A stretch of 64,000 nt of DNA, taken from contig NC_053044.1 in assembly GCF_003473485.1 (NCBI RefSeq), forward strand, positions 48,896,091 to 48,960,090. The letters run 5' to 3'. Each line of letters begins with the position of its first letter. Within the stretch, counting starts at the first letter, position 1. The position numbers were made by a program, and so were the translations under genes. Of the stretch, positions 33,018 through 45,535 are shown piece after piece. The notes beneath the pieces were generated by a model. It did not search any database, was not told the origin of the DNA, and saw only the letters and a program-made list of their open reading frames with translations. Origin of the DNA: Medicago truncatula (lineage: Eukaryota > Streptophyta > Magnoliopsida > Fabales > Fabaceae).

Positions 33018-34973
33018 ATGGCAGCCACCACCACTACTACTCCTTCCAGATCTCCTTTCCATTCGCACCCTCCTTTCCCTAAACGCACCACCACACTCAC
33101 ATTCCCTCTCTCTCCCATTCTCAACAAACCAAAAACCACTCACTCTCTTATCGGAATCTCATGCTCCCTCAAACCCTTCACAGCACCACCTTCCACCACC
33201 ACCACCGTCGATGAGCCTTTCACCTCTCGTTTCTCCTCCACCCAACCCCGAAAAGGCTCCGACATTCTCGTTGAAGCCTTAGAACGCGAAGGCGTTACCA
33301 ACGTCTTCGCTTACCCTGGCGGCGCTTCCATGGAGATCCACCAAGCTCTCACCCGTTCCAAAACCATCCGTAACATACTCCCCCGTCACGAACAAGGTGG
33401 TGTCTTCGCCGCCGAAGGCTACGCTCGCTCCTCCGGTCTTCCCGGCGTTTGTATCGCCACCTCTGGTCCCGGTGCCACCAACTTAGTCAGCGGCCTCGCC
33501 GATGCTTTGATGGACAGTGTCCCTCTCATCGCTATTACCGGTCAAGTTCCCCGGAGAATGATCGGAACTGATGCTTTTCAAGAAACACCTATAGTTGAAG
33601 TAACGAGATCTATCACAAAGCATAACTATCTCATTCTTGATGTTGAAGATATTCCTAGGGTTGTCAAAGAAGCGTTTTTCCTTGCAACTTCCGGCCGCCC
33701 CGGCCCGGTTCTCATTGATGTACCCAAAGATGTTCAACAACAACTCGCTGTTCCGAATTGGTCCGAGCCCATTAAGCTAACTGGTTATTTATCCAGGTTA
33801 CCTAAGATTCCTGGTGAGGCTCAGTTAGAACAGGTTTTGAGGTTGTTGTTAGAATCTGAAAAACCTGTTTTGTATGTTGGTGGTGGTTGTTTGAATTCTA
33901 GTGATGAATTGAAGCGGTTTGTGGAGTTAACTGGTGTTCCTGTTGCTAGTACTTTGATGGGATTAGGTAGTTATCCTATTGGAGGTGAACATTCTCTTTC
34001 AATGTTGGGTATGCATGGAACTGTTTATGCTAATTATGCTGTTGATAATAGTGATCTGTTGCTTGCTTTTGGGGTTAGGTTTGATGATAGAGTTACTGGA
34101 AAGTTAGAAGCTTTTGCTAGTAGGGCTAAGATTGTTCATATAGATATTGATTCAGCTGAGATTGGGAAGAATAAGATTCCACATCTGTCGATTTGTGCGG
34201 ATATGAAGGTGGCGTTGGAAGGTCTTAATAGAGTTTTGGAGAGTAAAGGAATCAAGGGGAAGCTTGATTTTGAGGCATGGAGGCAGGAGTTGAATGTGCA
34301 GAAGTTAAAATTTCCTCTTGGTTTTAAGACATTTGAGGATGCTATTTCGCCTCAGTATGCTATTCAGGTGCTTGATGAGTTGACGAATGGTGACGCTATT
34401 GTTAGTACTGGTGTTGGACAGCATCAAATGTGGTCTGCTCAGTTTTACAAGTATAAGAGACCTAGGCAGTGGTTAACTTCTGGTGGACTTGGTGCCATGG
34501 GTTTTGGATTACCTGCTGCTATCGGTGCTGCTGTTGCTAACCCTGATGCAATTGTCGTTGATATTGACGGGGATGGTAGTTTTATGATGAACGTTCAAGA
34601 GTTAGCTACTATAAGAGTAGAGAATCTTCCGGTTAAGATCCTGTTGTTGAATAATCAACATTTGGGTATGGTTGTTCAATGGGAGGATAGATTCTACAAG
34701 GCAAATAGAGCTCATACTTATCTTGGTGACCCTTCTAAGGAGGATGAGATTTTCCCTAACATGCTTGGATTTGCTGATGCCTGTGGAATACCGGCTGCTC
34801 GTGTGACCAAGAAGGAAGAGCTTAGAGAAGCTATTCAGAAAATGTTGGAAACTCCCGGTCCTTATCTTCTTGATGTCATTGTACCTCATCAAGAACATGT
34901 ATTGCCAATGATTCCTAGTAATGGTTCATTCAAGGATGTGATCACGGAGGGTGATGGAAGAAGGAGTTATTGA
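33018..34973 (+). CDS. ALS: Acetolactate synthase, catalytic subunit
   Basis: Intronless, 651 residues. It is the first enzyme of branched-chain amino-acid synthesis in plastids, joining two pyruvates to acetolactate, or pyruvate and 2-oxobutyrate to acetohydroxybutyrate, with ThDP, Mg and FAD. A Ser/Thr/Pro-rich transit peptide (about 1-55) precedes the ThDP pyrimidine domain ([14 protein letters not shown]; catalytic Glu125 in [14 protein letters not shown]), the FAD-binding middle domain ([12 protein letters not shown]), and the ThDP pyrophosphate domain ([12 protein letters not shown]...NN). The five sites known for herbicide resistance carry the sensitive residues: Ala103, Pro178, Ala186, Trp555, Ser634 (Arabidopsis 122, 197, 205, 574, 653); Asp357 (376) is also unchanged. 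The start has a good context (accATGG). The 5' third is GC-rich relative to its surroundings. Confidence 0.98.
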   Translation: MAATTTTTPSRSPFHSHPPFPKRTTTLTFPLSPILNKPKTTHSLIGISCSLKPFTAPPSTTTTVDEPFTSRFSSTQPRKGSDILVEALEREGVTNVFAYPGGASMEIHQALTRSKTIRNILPRHEQGGVFAAEGYARSSGLPGVCIATSGPGATNLVSGLADALMDSVPLIAITGQVPRRMIGTDAFQETPIVEVTRSITKHNYLILDVEDIPRVVKEAFFLATSGRPGPVLIDVPKDVQQQLAVPNWSEPIKLTGYLSRLPKIPGEAQLEQVLRLLLESEKPVLYVGGGCLNSSDELKRFVELTGVPVASTLMGLGSYPIGGEHSLSMLGMHGTVYANYAVDNSDLLLAFGVRFDDRVTGKLEAFASRAKIVHIDIDSAEIGKNKIPHLSICADMKVALEGLNRVLESKGIKGKLDFEAWRQELNVQKLKFPLGFKTFEDAISPQYAIQVLDELTNGDAIVSTGVGQHQMWSAQFYKYKRPRQWLTSGGLGAMGFGLPAAIGAAVANPDAIVVDIDGDGSFMMNVQELATIRVENLPVKILLLNNQHLGMVVQWEDRFYKANRAHTYLGDPSKEDEIFPNMLGFADACGIPAARVTKKEELREAIQKMLETPGPYLLDVIVPHQEHVLPMIPSNGSFKDVITEGDGRRSY

Positions 34974-35911
34974 TTGCTCGAGCAAAACGAGATATGATAT
35001 ATTCCTTGTGTGTTGTTTTGTACAATATATAAAATTATTGTTATCATAGTTGCATGATTTGACATTTAGTAAGCTAAGCATCCTAGTTTAGTTTGTGCTT
35101 TTGTAGTAATTTTGATGGCATGTGTCTTTGTAGAGTGCCATAGCTGTTGTTGTACCACCGTTTTTATTTGCCGTAGTGAGTTTGAGGTTGAAGTCAGAGA
35201 TAGTAGTAGCACTTCTAGTCTTAGAATTCGAATAAAATCTGATTTCATTTTGAAAATGAGACAAAGATCCTATTAGAGTGAATATTGAATCTAGTTTTAT
35301 TTCCGTTTTAGTATTCAATTAACTTTTAGCTTCAACAAATTTACCATTCGATTAATCAGCTTCATGGACAACATTGTTGTCTTGGTCTGCACGTTTTAGA
35401 ATCAAGATGCCAGCACAGATTAATGTGGCACCACTCAGTTAACTAAGATTTGTACTTGCTTGACCAATTTTTCTATCTTGCTGATAAATCAGAATGGCTG
35501 GTATATGCAAAAGGGACAACTTTATAGTTATATGAGAATCTAAGAGCTTGATTTGATTGCTACACATTAAGCATAAAACAAAAGAGCATACCAAAAGATA
35601 AATTGCATTTTGGTACATTCCAAGTTGCACTATGATGTTTACAGTAAGACATAAAATAAAAAGTCTTGAAAACCATTTAACTGATAAGAAAAAATGGGGT
35701 TTGGTTAAAATAGACAAACCAATACCTCAATTAATTAAACATAAAAATACAAACAACCCAGATGATTTTGGAATACATATGCATCCAAAGCAGTAACTAA
35801 TAAGTGGTATTCTATTTATATGTGCTAATTTATTCATTCTACAAAGTACGACAGGGAAATTCACATCTCCTTTCTGCAGTTCAAACTTCAGCTGTGTCAT
35901 CCAATTAACAT
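34974..35911. other. Spacer between ALS and the sulfurase-like gene
   Basis: 3' UTR of ALS on the left, and of the minus-strand sulfurase-like gene on the right. Convergent gene ends. One exon-like piece lies at 35352-35437 (listed). No other gene seen. Confidence 0.4.
35352..35437 (-). other. Exon-like C-terminal segment, unrecognised
   Basis: On the minus strand the frame LSGATLICAGILILKRADQD continues to NNVVHEAD and a stop. A hydrophobic helix with a charged C-terminal tail looks like the last exon of a small membrane protein. A weak acceptor-like ttaactgag precedes it. No partner exon was identified; it may be chance. Confidence 0.2.
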
Positions 35912-37244
35912 TCATTCAACTACCTGAGATGAAGCAGCTGATGTGTCAAAGGATTCTTTTCTGACTAAAAGACAAGTGATTCTTGAAGGATTGGAATTAG
36001 TATTACTGGAATGAGTGTTGTTATCAAGACTACAGATCACAAAATCAGGGCGGTGAAGCGCGAGATGCAGCCGATCCTTTCCAACTACATAAGCAGATGC
36101 ATCAAGCAGCACATGCCAATTGTTCCTGTGAGCCTCTGAGATCCAATGCATTGTTCCACTAGCATCTGCTGGATAAGAGAATAAGCCTTTTGGACTGATT
36201 TTACACCTCCTCCTAAAGTTTTGACTTAACTGAGACCCTTTAATCCTCAAGTCCAACCAAGTCTTTGGTGCAGGGATTACCTTTGACTCCTTAAAACAAG
36301 CAAATTCCTTTATAAAATCTTCTTCTTGATCAAGAATGGTCATGTAGTAGTTTCCTTTAATAAAAGGGTAACTTTCTCCTACCAACATCATAGCATCCTT
36401 GTAGCTTGGAGTGAAGAGAACAAGGTATTCGTCATCTGTCAAACCGTAATGCTTCAAAACCTTATTTTGAGCTTGAATTTCGGGGATCGATATGAAACTT
36501 CCGGTAAATGAGGATTTCTTGTTGAGAATATCAAGTAACCTTGATTGCTCTAGTTGAATCTTGGCCCTATCAGACTCAGGTAGACTACTACCAAATGTAT
36601 ATGAAGAAGAATCTCTAGGACTTGGAGTCCCTCTTGGTGACTTTCCCTTTTCATCTAACGGTTCTTCATTGATGATAAAGGTAGACATGTCTATCCCATT
36701 TCCATCTCCTTCAATCAACCTTGAATATTCTGGATACTTTGCTAGAACATACTGTTCAACATATTCCATTTCTTTTGGTGTGATTGGACCTGACCATCTA
36801 ATATCGAATTCGCGGATAGTTGATATCGCTTCAGCTATGATGTGAGCTGGAATCATTGCATGTCCTTTCTGTTTTGATACAATTCACACCATTTTTCAGC
36901 TTCAATTCAATTGGTACAATAACACAATCTCAACCAACAAACAAAGTAAAAGTTGGAACATCATAGTTACCTTTAAGACCATGCTGTTTGATTTGCAACT
37001 TTCTGCAATTATTTTATGTGTTGCACCTTTCTTAACGTCCTTGACTTCATTTTCTACAATCTCCGGATAAGTTACCTAACAAAGATTTAAGTGTATGTAA
37101 ACTTCTGAATTATTGAAGCTTTAGAGGTTGAAAAAAAAAAACATCATATAAGGACAAACTTTAACTGAATATATCTTTGAATTGTGACAACTTTACCTCA
37201 GATCCTGCTTCTGAAATTTCATGCTCCTGGCTATTTGTTCCCAT
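35912..37244 (-). CDS. Molybdenum-cofactor-sulfurase-like protein, PLP fold
   Basis: Three exons, 37244-37197, 37075-36971 and 36868-35912, join in phase to 369 residues. Residues 52-369 resemble the plant family of Moco-sulfurase N-domain-like, PLP-dependent-transferase-fold proteins (At4g22980 type, from memory): DIRWSGPITPKEMEYVEQYV, then LVGESYPFIKGNYYMTILD, KTWLDLRIKGSQL, SPKGLFSYPADASGTMHWIS, NNWHVLLDASAYV, ending RITCLLVRKESFD. In true sulfurases the PLP lysine follows the PDF-(x)3-SFYK motif; here the matching site is PDFVICSLDNN (331-335), with no lysine. Catalysis by the usual route is therefore unlikely and the role is unknown. The ATG at 37244 is the first in frame after stops; the transcript may start within the next 300 bp. 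Confidence 0.8.
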
Positions 37245-38097
37245 ACTAATATTTATCTTCACTTACAAAAACAAAAAGATAACTACTTTTCAGTGCCTAA
37301 TACCTTATAAAATCTTGGGTAGAAGACAGAAAGATGACCCACAAAAAAAGGTCTAATTTTTTACAAGCCCTGTTGAAATCAGAAGTGGGTTTTGGAAGAT
37401 TGACACAATCATGTGAGGATCACAAAATTGAACAAAACAAATACACATAAACAAGAAACAGAAGGAAGATGTTAAACACAAGACATGTCCTAATCAAAGC
37501 TTACTTCAGAAACTATTTAATTGAAGATGTGAATCTTATTGCAAAGTAATCAAGAAACAATGATTTTGAATTGGAGTTGATGGTGAAATGGTGGTAATGG
37601 TATCTTCCTATTGCCTTAACCACGGTTTGCACAATATTCTCCAGATTATTCGTTTGGAGTATTATTAATTATTGGGTTTTTCAATTTCAACACTCAAAAA
37701 CTAAAGCTTAATTATAATTTGAACCAATTAATTATTCTTAATTATGCTAGGCTTAGATTATTGAGGTGCAGCTATCGATTGGCAACAGCATCACCGTATT
37801 TGTTTATTGGCTATGCAACGTCCCTCCGGGAATTATATATTCTTGATGGAAAATGACCATTATAGAATCTTCATGAAATGTCAACATAGTGCTTGGCCTT
37901 ATTTTGAACACTTTTTCTAAGCATATTTTACAAGCATATTTTGATGAGATTTTGAGTTAAATTTAATAACTATGAACTGATTTAGATGAAAAATTTCTAA
38001 CAGTAATAGTCATCTTATAATTCACACCATATATTATATGTACATACATTTCATTGAGAAATTTTTATATGGACATTTACACTTTACAGGTATTATT
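37245..38097. other. Promoter/5' UTR of sulfurase-like gene and spacer
   Basis: The first few hundred bases should hold the promoter of the minus-strand gene. No other feature was identified before the LINE target site at 38098. Confidence 0.4.
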
Positions 38098-38113
38098 AAC
38101 TTATTATTATATA

Positions 38114-38969
38114 CTTTTAGCATCTAATCACATTACTGATTTATTTTCTTTGAATTGCAGGGATTGGATATTCGACAACCTAAACAACAAATTTGCAGGA
38201 GCACACAAAAAAGGTTGGCAGACCGCTTTCATGGTGGCGTGTTGGTACTTATGGAAGTGGAGGAACAAAAGCATATTTGAAGAAGATTTTCAATGTCCAA
38301 ACAATCCAACAAATGTTATTCTCAAGATGGCAATGAGATTGATAGTTGCGAACAAACACATGTGACTGGATGGTCTCATCAAAAGGACACTATTTTCATT
38401 GGATGGAAATGGCCTCAGGATGGTTGGGTCAAGCTCAACTGTGATGGTGCGCATAAAAACTCAATTAACCTTTCCGGATGTGGTGGCCTTCTTTGCGATA
38501 GCAATGGCATTTGTTTGATCAGTTATGCTCGTAAAATTGGAGCTTGTGATGCGTTTCATGCAGAGATGTGGGTCATGTATTTGGGTTTGGAGCTAGTTCG
38601 GAGACGGGGGATTACTCACCTTCAAGTTGTAAGTGATTCCAAGGTGTTGGTCGACATGATAACAGGAAATTGCAATATTAATGGGAGTGCTCCTACCTTG
38701 GTTCGGCGCATCCGTGAGTTTAAAGACATGAATTGGCATGTTTAAATTAATCATACTTGACGTGAAGGCAATAGAGCAGCCGATTGGTTAGCTAACTTTA
38801 GTTTAACTTTGAACGCTTTTGATTTCCATGTAATGGAGACTCCTCCGAGAGAGCTTCAAAATATTCTCTTTGATGACAGATTCGGCGCTTGCATGCCTCG
38901 GAATGTTCGTTTAGTTTTGTTGTTTTCTTCTTGGACTTTTGCCCTCTTTTGTTCCAAAAAAAAAAAAAA
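38114..38969 (+). mobile_element. 5'-truncated L1-type LINE with 16-bp target duplications
   Basis: An 856-bp insert lies between two copies of aacttattattatata (38098-38113 and 38970-38985) and ends in about 14 A. It encodes the 3' end of a plant L1-clade LINE: the linker DWIFDNLNNKF...YLWKWRNKSIFEEDF, then an RNase H domain (WVKLNCDGAHKNSINLSGCG, FHAEMWVMYLGLELVRRRGI, VVSDSKVLVD). A frame change occurs near 38330-38365, and two stops interrupt the segment before REGNRAADWLANFSL. It is thus a dead-on-arrival or decayed copy. The identical target duplications suggest modest age. Confidence 0.93.
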
Positions 38970-38985
38970 AACTTATTATTATATA

Positions 38986-41206
38986 AACAATTATAAAAAA
39001 AATCTGCCCATACAATTTAAAACAATCTTCTAGAGATGATTATGCCATATAGAGATGCCTTCAAAAGAATAGCAGATTAAGACAAGGACAACATGATTAC
39101 TATAAAGGTTTCAGTATAAGTAAATAAACATTAACGTAAGGAAAGGAGCAACCGCACAGGGGAATGATAGATTAATAAGAATTGTTGAGGTGCCCCATTA
39201 AAAAATGACTTGCATGATGGAATTGTTTTAAATTTTTTAGAGCTCATTATTTCCTCTTAAGATAATATTAAAGATTTCAGAATATTTGTTTCACATTATG
39301 GAAGAAAAGTCAGTTTTCCAAAACAAAAATAACTCAAACTTTTCGAAAACAAAAACTATCGAGCAATTGGAAAATCTTAATGCCAAGTCTTCTTCATGCT
39401 TTATGAAATGACAACAGTTCATGAACTACATGGATCGGTGTTTGAAAATGACCCAGTAACCCCCCACAAGTCTTCTTCCAGCTTTTAGAATGAACCAATC
39501 TTAAAGATGCGTGTCAATGCCCAAAAAAAGAACATCTTTAAAGAGAGATAAGTGCAGTTTAATTTCTCAAGCTCAGTATTTTGTATACTACTATGAACAC
39601 ATTGTCCTATGATCAAAATCACACTGTTTGGAAAAAATGAAACATTCAGTAATTGCACATACGTTGTGCCGATCAACCTCTGGTGCTATAAAGCTACCAT
39701 CATGGCATGATTCAGACAACAGTCGGACCTATTGCAGGTCATTTATAGGCAACTATAACCTTGTAGTCAAACTAGTTGGTAACGGATAGAAATGATAACA
39801 TGAAATGTACAATGGATTCCCTATTATCACAATCATTGATGCAGACCAACAACCCTCACCCGTTGCTTAATGAGTGTACATGTTTTACTGATCCATTGTT
39901 GTGGTTGTGGGTCAATGCTATACAATGACTGCAGTTTTCCCCTTAGGATCAACATGAACTCACAATGTTTCATTGTGTTAGTTCCATCAAGTCTCCAATG
40001 TTAAAGATGCTGAAATGCGTATATACATTAAAGCTGATTCCCCGAACATGTTTGCCGCCAGAAATTTCACCCACTTGCTTAGTCATTAATCGCCACCATT
40101 ATCCATCCGCTGCAAAGAAAAAGGGAACATGTTCAAATATTTACAGATTGATGAATGATATATGCACATATATGAAAATAATAACTTAGAGGTGCATTGC
40201 AGAAGGAAAGGCCTAGACAATAGATCAGCAACTTGGATTGAAGTTACAGCTATAAAATTATACGCATATTAGCAGCGTTTCTTTCAAATTTCACCCTCAA
40301 AATTATGTATTTTTGTCATGAAGCCACTCTAGAGAGAGGCAACAAACTGAGTCATAAGGATCAATTCTGCTAAGGAAACTTTTATGCACTATTTTTTTTT
40401 TTAAAAGATGAAGAATCCAAAGAAATCATTAATTATTCATTAAACAAACACAGAAACTAATTACGTTAAAATTCACAACAAAAAAAAAAAAAACTGTTAA
40501 TTTAAGCTTTAAACAAGCCAGACATGCTAACCTAGTAACCTGCTATCAAAATATATTTGTTTCTTAAAGAAAGTTTTACTGACTCTGTAAGTTGTCTCAT
40601 GGTTAGTTAGCCAGAAACCCCTTTCAAAAATGTTTATCCGTATACAATTGATACCACCATTCTAGACATGGTGGTGTGATCAGTCTGAAGCACTCTGCCC
40701 AACGGCGAAGCTAGCACAATATTTATGAGGAGGCCAAATACAAAAAAATATATATATATTTTAAAAACTAATATATTGAACTTAATCAATAACGATAATT
40801 TTTACTTATATTTAATGAAACGACAGCAAAGAAAATAAAATCTAACAATAATTATTTATAAAAGTTGTGCTCTATGAAGTTTTAAGTCAATTTATCTATA
40901 ATTGATACTAAACTAAATAGATTATCTATATTTTATTGATATCATCCCTCTTTAAACCAACAAAAATTGTTTGGAGTAGCCAAATAATATATCAATGGGG
41001 TAGCTACATACAAAACTATACTACATTATTCAAGATTTTTTTTTTCTTTTGGGGTAGCAAATGCTACCCCATTGATATAAAACCAACCGCCCCTGACTCT
41101 GCCCATTTTGCAACCCATATACCAAACATGCCAAGCTTGGGCTCGGTCAGGCACAAAGCAGACTGGTTTTGACAGACAGTTTTGAAACAAATCAAACCCA
41201 TAATAT
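38986..41206. other. Intergenic, no gene recognised
   Basis: AT-rich spacer between the LINE and TITAN-like genes. A hairpin-forming repeat (about 40700-41095) contains atatcaatggggtagc near 40990 and its inverse near 41060, with ggggtagcaaatgctacccc between. No coding sequence recognised. Confidence 0.4.
40985..41080. repeat. Inverted repeat, possible MITE end
   Basis: atatcaatggggtagc (about 40988) and gctaccccattgatat (about 41065) are inverse copies, and a palindrome of gggtagc/gctaccc lies just inside the right copy. Flanking words such as ggcgaagctagc near 40706 suggest a larger MITE whose ends I cannot fix. Confidence 0.55.
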
Positions 41207-43482
41207 TTAGAATGTAAAACGCACCATTCTTTTGCTAACATAAGGTTGTATCTTGATTGGCATCTCAGGTTGAGCTTCAACATTTGACAACTCTTGTTTC
41301 TCCTTTTCAAATTCTTTTCTGGATTCTCTTCTGCTACCAGATTGCCAGACTCTACCAAAATTAGGAAGCCAGTTGGCATCACATTCGTTCCTCACAATCT
41401 CTCCCCTCTTTTCCATCTCCATTTCAATCTTTCTCTTTTCTGCCCAAGCAGCTCCAACACGTTTAGGATTCAACTTTTTGTGCTTCCCTGACTTGTTTGA
41501 ATGGGAGACAAGGTCTCCTAAAACAGGCTTCGGATGCATCTGAACTCCCTCAGTTGTTTCAAACCAAGGCGGAGGTGCTCCAGAATGAACATTTCCACCA
41601 CCATTTTCAGCAGGCACAAAAGATATCCGGGTGAGCATTTGTATACCTGAAAATGCAGAGTCATTAGTAGACAATGCATCATGCACACTAGTTTACCATC
41701 ACATTCACAGCCTCCTCAATGTTATCTATCTAAGAGCAAGTCATAATGCCACAGAGAACTTTTTTTTTCTGCATTCAAGTCTTCAAATATTTTGCACATA
41801 GGTGCAAATGCAATAGTGCTATGAAAAATTACATATTCAATTGGCACATGCTCCCCAACTTTATAGAATTATAAGAACTTAAGAAAAATATATAGTTATA
41901 GATAGATGAACACCTTGCGGACCGCTCTCTCCGCTGACCACTTTACCATTATCAAGAACCTGCTATATTCATAAGAAATGCAATGCCTTTATCAGTGTTT
42001 AAATTAGACATTAGAAAGCTACAGAGCAAGAGGGGAGCAACAATCAGAATAATGTGAAAATAGAAATTAGAGATTATAAAATATACAAGCATGCATTGCG
42101 AGAAGCAAACTATAATCCTTGATCATGAAGACAAGAAAATTTTAGATAACTTTAGGAAAAACTTTAGATACATTGATCTTACAAACCAATGAATCACCAA
42201 CCAACAATTGCTGAAAGTCTGAAACTCAATAGTTAGATTCTCAAGCAGAAGAGTCAAAGCCTAAGAAACCCTCCCCTCTTCCCCCCAACACATAGACTTA
42301 CCGCTTTATTACATGAGTATCCATCACTTGACCATTGTCCACTATTATAAGGGAGTTTGTGACTTCTCCGTTCAGCTGAGACACAAAGCATAAGCACACG
42401 GAAGATAAGTCTCAACTTTTTAACAAATCCCGCAAGTGACCGATAATTGTAAAGAATAAGGAATGACATTTCCAATAGACAGGGTAAGCATACCTGCAAA
42501 ATCCTGCAAAGCAAGGGTATTCGCACTGGAGCATGCTTCCGAAGGTAAAGAAGATTTACCAATATCTAAAAGGCCAGTATTTCCAACTCCGGAGTGACCT
42601 GAAGAGGATACCTGATACTCATTTGTGTAGCAGTGTAAAGGCAAAACAACATTCGAGTTCACAGAATTGGAATAAATATTATTTTTAAAACTATCAATAT
42701 TTTCATTGTTCGATTGATTATGGATATCACTTGAAGGTCCAAAAACTGCTCCAGGACTTTCCTCACTTTGCAATGAAGCTTCTTTTTTAAGGTTTGCGCA
42801 CCTCTTGTCCCACTGCACTAGCAAAGAAATGACAAATGATGAACAAATGCTTTTTTGTAACTTGATGAGCAAATGCATTCTATATAATGAGTTATTTTAT
42901 ATAAAAAAAAATAAAAAAAAATCCCTAAAAAACAGACATAAGATTTTATATGGCACCTTTGCAACGTCATTATGAGAAACTGTAAACACATCCAGCTGAT
43001 CCACTGTGCCACCATATTTCCAAAAGAAGTGCTTCAAATTATTCACATGTTCTACACTTGCTAGGTGACGAATCGCATTTTCACTGCCTCGAGAACAAGA
43101 GAACGTTCATTACAATTTAGCTAAAGAAAACCTGGACAATAGTTCATAAATTGAAAACAAAAAATTGATACCAGGCAAAAGAACTGGAGTGCTCATCGAT
43201 ATCTTGGTCACAGAAAACACACCAGAAGCGATTGCCGGAAGCAAGTTGAGGAGTAAGAGGAGAAGGTGTTTTGAGGAAGAAGCGAACATCGGAGAGTTTG
43301 TTTTTGAAGCGAGAGAGGAAGGTGGAAAGGGATTGTTTGTGCTTAGGGAAATACTTGTGGCGAAGACCTTGGTCATGATTTATTTTGCAAACCTTGCAGA
43401 ACTCAAACTCACTTTTCTTCTTCTCCTTTGTGCCTGTTTTAGGCTTGGCACTCTTGCTCTTGTTCTCAGATTGCTCCCTCAT
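41207..43482 (-). CDS. TTL: TITAN-like zinc-finger protein
   Basis: Six exons (43482-43172, 43083-42957, 42812-42494, 42375-42302, 41959-41914, 41646-41207) join in frame to 438 residues. The N-terminus has a C2H2-type finger (FEFCKVCKINHDQGLRHKYF) and a second Cys/His motif (WCVFCDQDIDEHSSSFACEN through RHLASVEH) split by intron 1. The middle is Ser/Asn-rich and low in conservation. The C-terminus is charged (GAAWAEKRKIEMEMEKRGEI) with a WLPNFGRVWQSGSRRESRKE motif. This is the plant TITAN-LIKE family (At4g24900, from memory), a nuclear protein linked to endosperm nuclear division and, through homology to coenosyl-type zinc-finger splicing factors, to U1/U2-type pre-mRNA processing. The ATG at 43482 opens the finger-containing exon. 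All introns are GT-AG. Confidence 0.9.
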
Positions 43483-43927
43483 TATAAATGGATTCTCTTT
43501 CGGCTGTCCCTACGAACGAAAACACCATGGTGAATTTAACTTATCATTCACACTTTCTCATGTAGACAAGAATGTCATTTCAATGGTTTGAATGGTAAAG
43601 TAACAATGACAATAAAGTCCCAAATGGCAGAGTCTATATTGGGCAAGGCCGCACTACTCAACCAACCCAACATTAGCCACGGGAAGTGCTCGTAAAGCCT
43701 AAAAGCTGATAACTCCAACAGCCAGTTACAAAATTAGAAAAACAGATAAATATTGAACTATAGATACAATTATTGCAAGCTTCAGCACCTTACTTATTTA
43801 CTATGGGTTTAATTTTGAGTTTTTTCTAATTAAAACTCGAATGGACTATAACTTTTTTTTTTTTTTTCATATGGTGCGACAACAGCAATCAATAACAACA
43901 AGAACACCATTCAAAAAATAAATAAGA

Positions 43928-44168
43928 AAATAACAACAACAACCAAGCTTTATCCCACTAAGTGGGGCCGGCTACATGGATCAAATTATGCCATAATGTT
44001 CTATCATAAACCATATTATTTGGTTCCAAGTCATTAATCTCAAAGTCTTTCATAATAGTTTCTCTTATAGTTTTTCTAGGTCTTTGTCTCTAGTGATCTA
44101 ACTATCCTCCATCTCATATACTCTCCTTACTGCATAATATACAGGTCATCTTTTCTATTGTATGTGGT
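43928..44168 (-). mobile_element. RTE-type LINE 3' end fragment
   Basis: The minus strand encodes RPRKTIRETIMKDFEINDLE...LWHNLIHVAGPT followed by a stop and a (GTT)n tail, the C-terminal end of a plant RTE LINE. Very similar to the fragment at 50776-51130. Strongly 5'-truncated. Confidence 0.8.
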
Positions 44169-44881
44169 ACCCCAACCATTAAACAATTCAAAAATGATGA
44201 GTAACCCAGTACATTGGTTTCATAAGAAAAGTTGAAGATTTGAAGAAACAATAAGTGTGTGAATTAAGGGTAGTATCAGAAATTGAGCAAACGTATTCAT
44301 TAAACAACTATGATTTGAATAGGAATCAGATTCTCCCAGGCACCTTTTTCAATCGTAAGCCCCACCCCTCTCTTTCTTTCTGCGACGCAATTCAATCATT
44401 AGTGCGTTGCCTTTTGTAGGGGTGACCATCGCGGTGGAATCGCATGCTACAGGAGAAGGGAAGGAAAATTCTAATTTATTAAAAAAAAAAAGGAAATTTA
44501 GAAGGAATTCCTCACAGTTTCTGATACACGGACAACTCTGGTGTGTTTTCCGGCAAGGAGAGTTCACTGTGACTCCAATTTGTATCTGATGCAATGCAAG
44601 GGCGAAGCAGCACACAGCTCCTGAGTTTTGTGCTTTTTCGATCAAATAATTAGATTATCTCAAATAAACTTTTGAGTCGCTATATTATGGCATATAGATA
44701 TACTGTATCAATTTATTATATTAATTAATGAGTTAAAAACACATACTACTTTATCATAATCGTTAATGTATGTGACAACATAAAAAAAATGCATCATTAA
44801 ATACTTTTTCAAAAAATGTGAAACAATTTCCCTTATTCCAAACTCCAAAAAAAAACCTAAAAAACAAGGTATATAAATTGA

Positions 44882-45055
44882 AGGAGAAAACTTAGGTACA
44901 ATTCCTTAGGTGCTTTTCGTATGGTTCTTAACTAAAAATACATATTTTTTGGATATAACAAACATTGAGAAAATTATGAATTTGAGGAAATCATGGTGAA
45001 TTTAGTTAAGAACCATACGAAAAGCACCTAAGGAATTGTACCTAAGTTTTCTCCT
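44882..45055. mobile_element. 174-bp MITE with perfect 55-bp inverted ends
   Basis: Positions 44882-44936 are the exact inverse of 45001-45055 (left end aggagaaaacttaggtacaa). The 64-bp centre is AT-rich and unrelated. The direct repeat aaattga flanks it at 44875-44881 and 45056-45062, a likely 7-bp target duplication. Identical arms mean recent insertion or strong folding-driven homogenisation. The superfamily is not clear from the ends. Confidence 0.9.
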
Positions 45056-45535
45056 AAATTGAACTCTATAGTAAAAGTATGTTTATTTTTTGTCTTTAGT
45101 TTATGACGATTGGCATCTTCAAAAGGGAGTGCATTGAGCTTGGTGGCATAATTCCATCTCTTTGCTTTTTTTTTCTTTTTTTTTTTTATCTAAAAATTAT
45201 AAGTAGATTTGAAATTGTGATTGTCATAAAATAAAACGACACTAAATTTCATGTCTCGGTAGCGTAAATTGTTATTTTACATGCGTATCCAATCAAATCA
45301 TATCAAATGGATATTTTTAAAAATATGAGGGAATCAATCTAAAAAAGAAGCATCACAGTGTAATTTGATTGCATACATGCATAAATAAAATTGTCTAGTA
45401 TGAAGGAACCCAATCTAGAGAAGATGTATTTGTCCCAAAAGATTTACACGTGTTATAATTTTACTTTTGGGACAAAAAATCTTCTCTGTAGTGATTAGGA
45501 AAAAATGGATTTAAAGAACATAACGGTGTGTGTTT

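Noticed and set aside
33483-33743. 86-codon minus-strand open frame inside ALS
   Set aside because: Antisense shadow of a well-conserved coding sequence.
41294-41491. Plus-strand open frames across the TITAN-like exons
   Set aside because: Shadows of the minus-strand exons, which carry the conserved motifs and splice sites.
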